A stretch of 64,000 nt of DNA from Thermotogaceae bacterium. GTDB taxonomy: Bacteria; Thermotogota; Thermotogae; Thermotogales; Thermotogaceae. Made by a program: the position numbers and the translations under genes. The stretch is from the NCBI GenBank assembly GCA_026993805.1, contig JALWSA010000021.1:1-64000 (forward strand), read 5' to 3'. Positions 63,886 through 64,000 of this stretch are shown in pieces; position 1 is the first letter of the stretch; each line of letters begins with the position of its first letter. The notes below the pieces were generated by a model. That model was not told the origin of the DNA. It was given only the letters and a program-made list of their open reading frames with translations, and did no database searches.

Positions 63886-64000
63886 GTGCGGAAAATTCTT
63901 TTCATATCCTTGATTCTCGTCTCGGTTTTGATCTTCTCCTTAGATGTGAGCTATTACATATCAACAAGTGATTTTTCTGAACTAAGCGATTCTCTCGATA
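63886..64000 (+). CDS. Exported protein, N-terminal fragment cut by the window end
   Basis: GTG 63886 lies six bases after GGGGGG. The visible 38 codons encode a signal peptide (RKILFISLILVSVLIFSL) followed by DVSYYISTSDFSELSDSL. The remainder lies beyond 64000, so no family can be given. It has its own promoter, after the lon-plsC operon. Confidence 0.7.
   Translation, partial: MRKILFISLILVSVLIFSLDVSYYISTSDFSELSDSLD

Noticed and set aside
1-64000. CRISPR arrays, insertion sequences, prophage or attachment sites
   Set aside because: No regularly spaced repeats, transposase or integrase genes, or long direct repeats next to the tRNA genes were seen by eye; a computed repeat search was not possible.

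Overview
The window looks like a chromosomal segment of a thermophilic anaerobe of the phylum Thermotogae, most likely a relative of Thermotoga or Pseudothermotoga. The clues are a trimeric NuoE/NuoF/FeFe-hydrogenase operon, ThyX in place of ThyA, a split glycine decarboxylase (gcvPA/gcvPB), a MalF-type permease with a long insert, HD-GYP and chemotaxis proteins, and many TTG and GTG starts behind very strong GGAGGTGAT ribosome binding sites. The species cannot be fixed from the sequence alone. Genes are tightly packed, often with 4-base stop/start overlaps. The two longest gene-free stretches are about 220 bases each (25126-25345 and 45170-45389); both are divergent intergenic regions, and nothing but promoter-like sequence was seen in them. 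No insertion sequence, prophage, CRISPR array or recognisable riboswitch was seen.

Layout. 1-2500: two serine tRNA genes flank a minus-strand cluster (beta-strand-rich exported protein, HemW, DUF1292 protein). 2501-8669: HydABC hydrogenase operon and, upstream, an SsuABC/TauABC-type transporter. 8768-13043: a stand-alone IMP cyclohydrolase domain, then a divergent operon of a YtrA-type GntR regulator, ABC-2 exporter, exported alpha/beta hydrolase and YbjQ protein. 13030-16693: a minus-strand operon joining a Cys-rich protein, CcdA, an exported thioredoxin, an ornithine-cyclodeaminase-family enzyme and an amino acid transporter. 16769-22907: S1-domain protein, L31, MCP, LOG protein, LptB, Skp-like protein, then PyrH, a single-pass coiled-coil protein and an alternative sigma factor. 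23059-29800: CopB-type copper ATPase, amidohydrolase, and a gcvH-gcvPA-gcvPB operon without gcvT. 29887-36757: DUF554, RecG, hydrolase, PheS, HD-GYP protein, ThyX. 36771-37537: an EncFtn-like small ferritin, L33 and tRNA-Tyr/tRNA-Thr. 37600-45169: Prs, pseudouridine synthase, HMA-like protein, MutL, MFS transporter, CorA and a MalF without partners. 45390-53982: second MCP, PEBP lipoprotein, DUF3298 protein, FliI, inositol monophosphatase, IF-2, an unknown protein and a DUF4382 lipoprotein. 54079-64000: TatD, GDPD, RNA uracil methyltransferase, Dxr, thiamine pyrophosphokinase-like protein, an exported lytic transglycosylase, TsaE, Lon, a TPR protein, PlsC and the start of an exported protein.

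How genes work together. HydABC would exchange electrons between NAD(H) and H2. CcdA and the exported thioredoxin form a reducing relay across the membrane. GcvH, GcvPA and GcvPB cover glycine decarboxylation but need a GcvT encoded elsewhere. LptB and Skp serve outer-envelope assembly. FliI, the two MCPs and the HD-GYP protein indicate motility, chemotaxis and c-di-GMP signalling. The most interesting points are a hydrogenase that appears to lack several Fe-S domains of the bifurcating enzyme, a free-standing PurH N-domain, a palindromic operator on the gcv promoter, a YtrA-like operator, the EncFtn-like gene next to thyX, the orphan malF and an overlooked 52-codon ORF ahead of tsaE.
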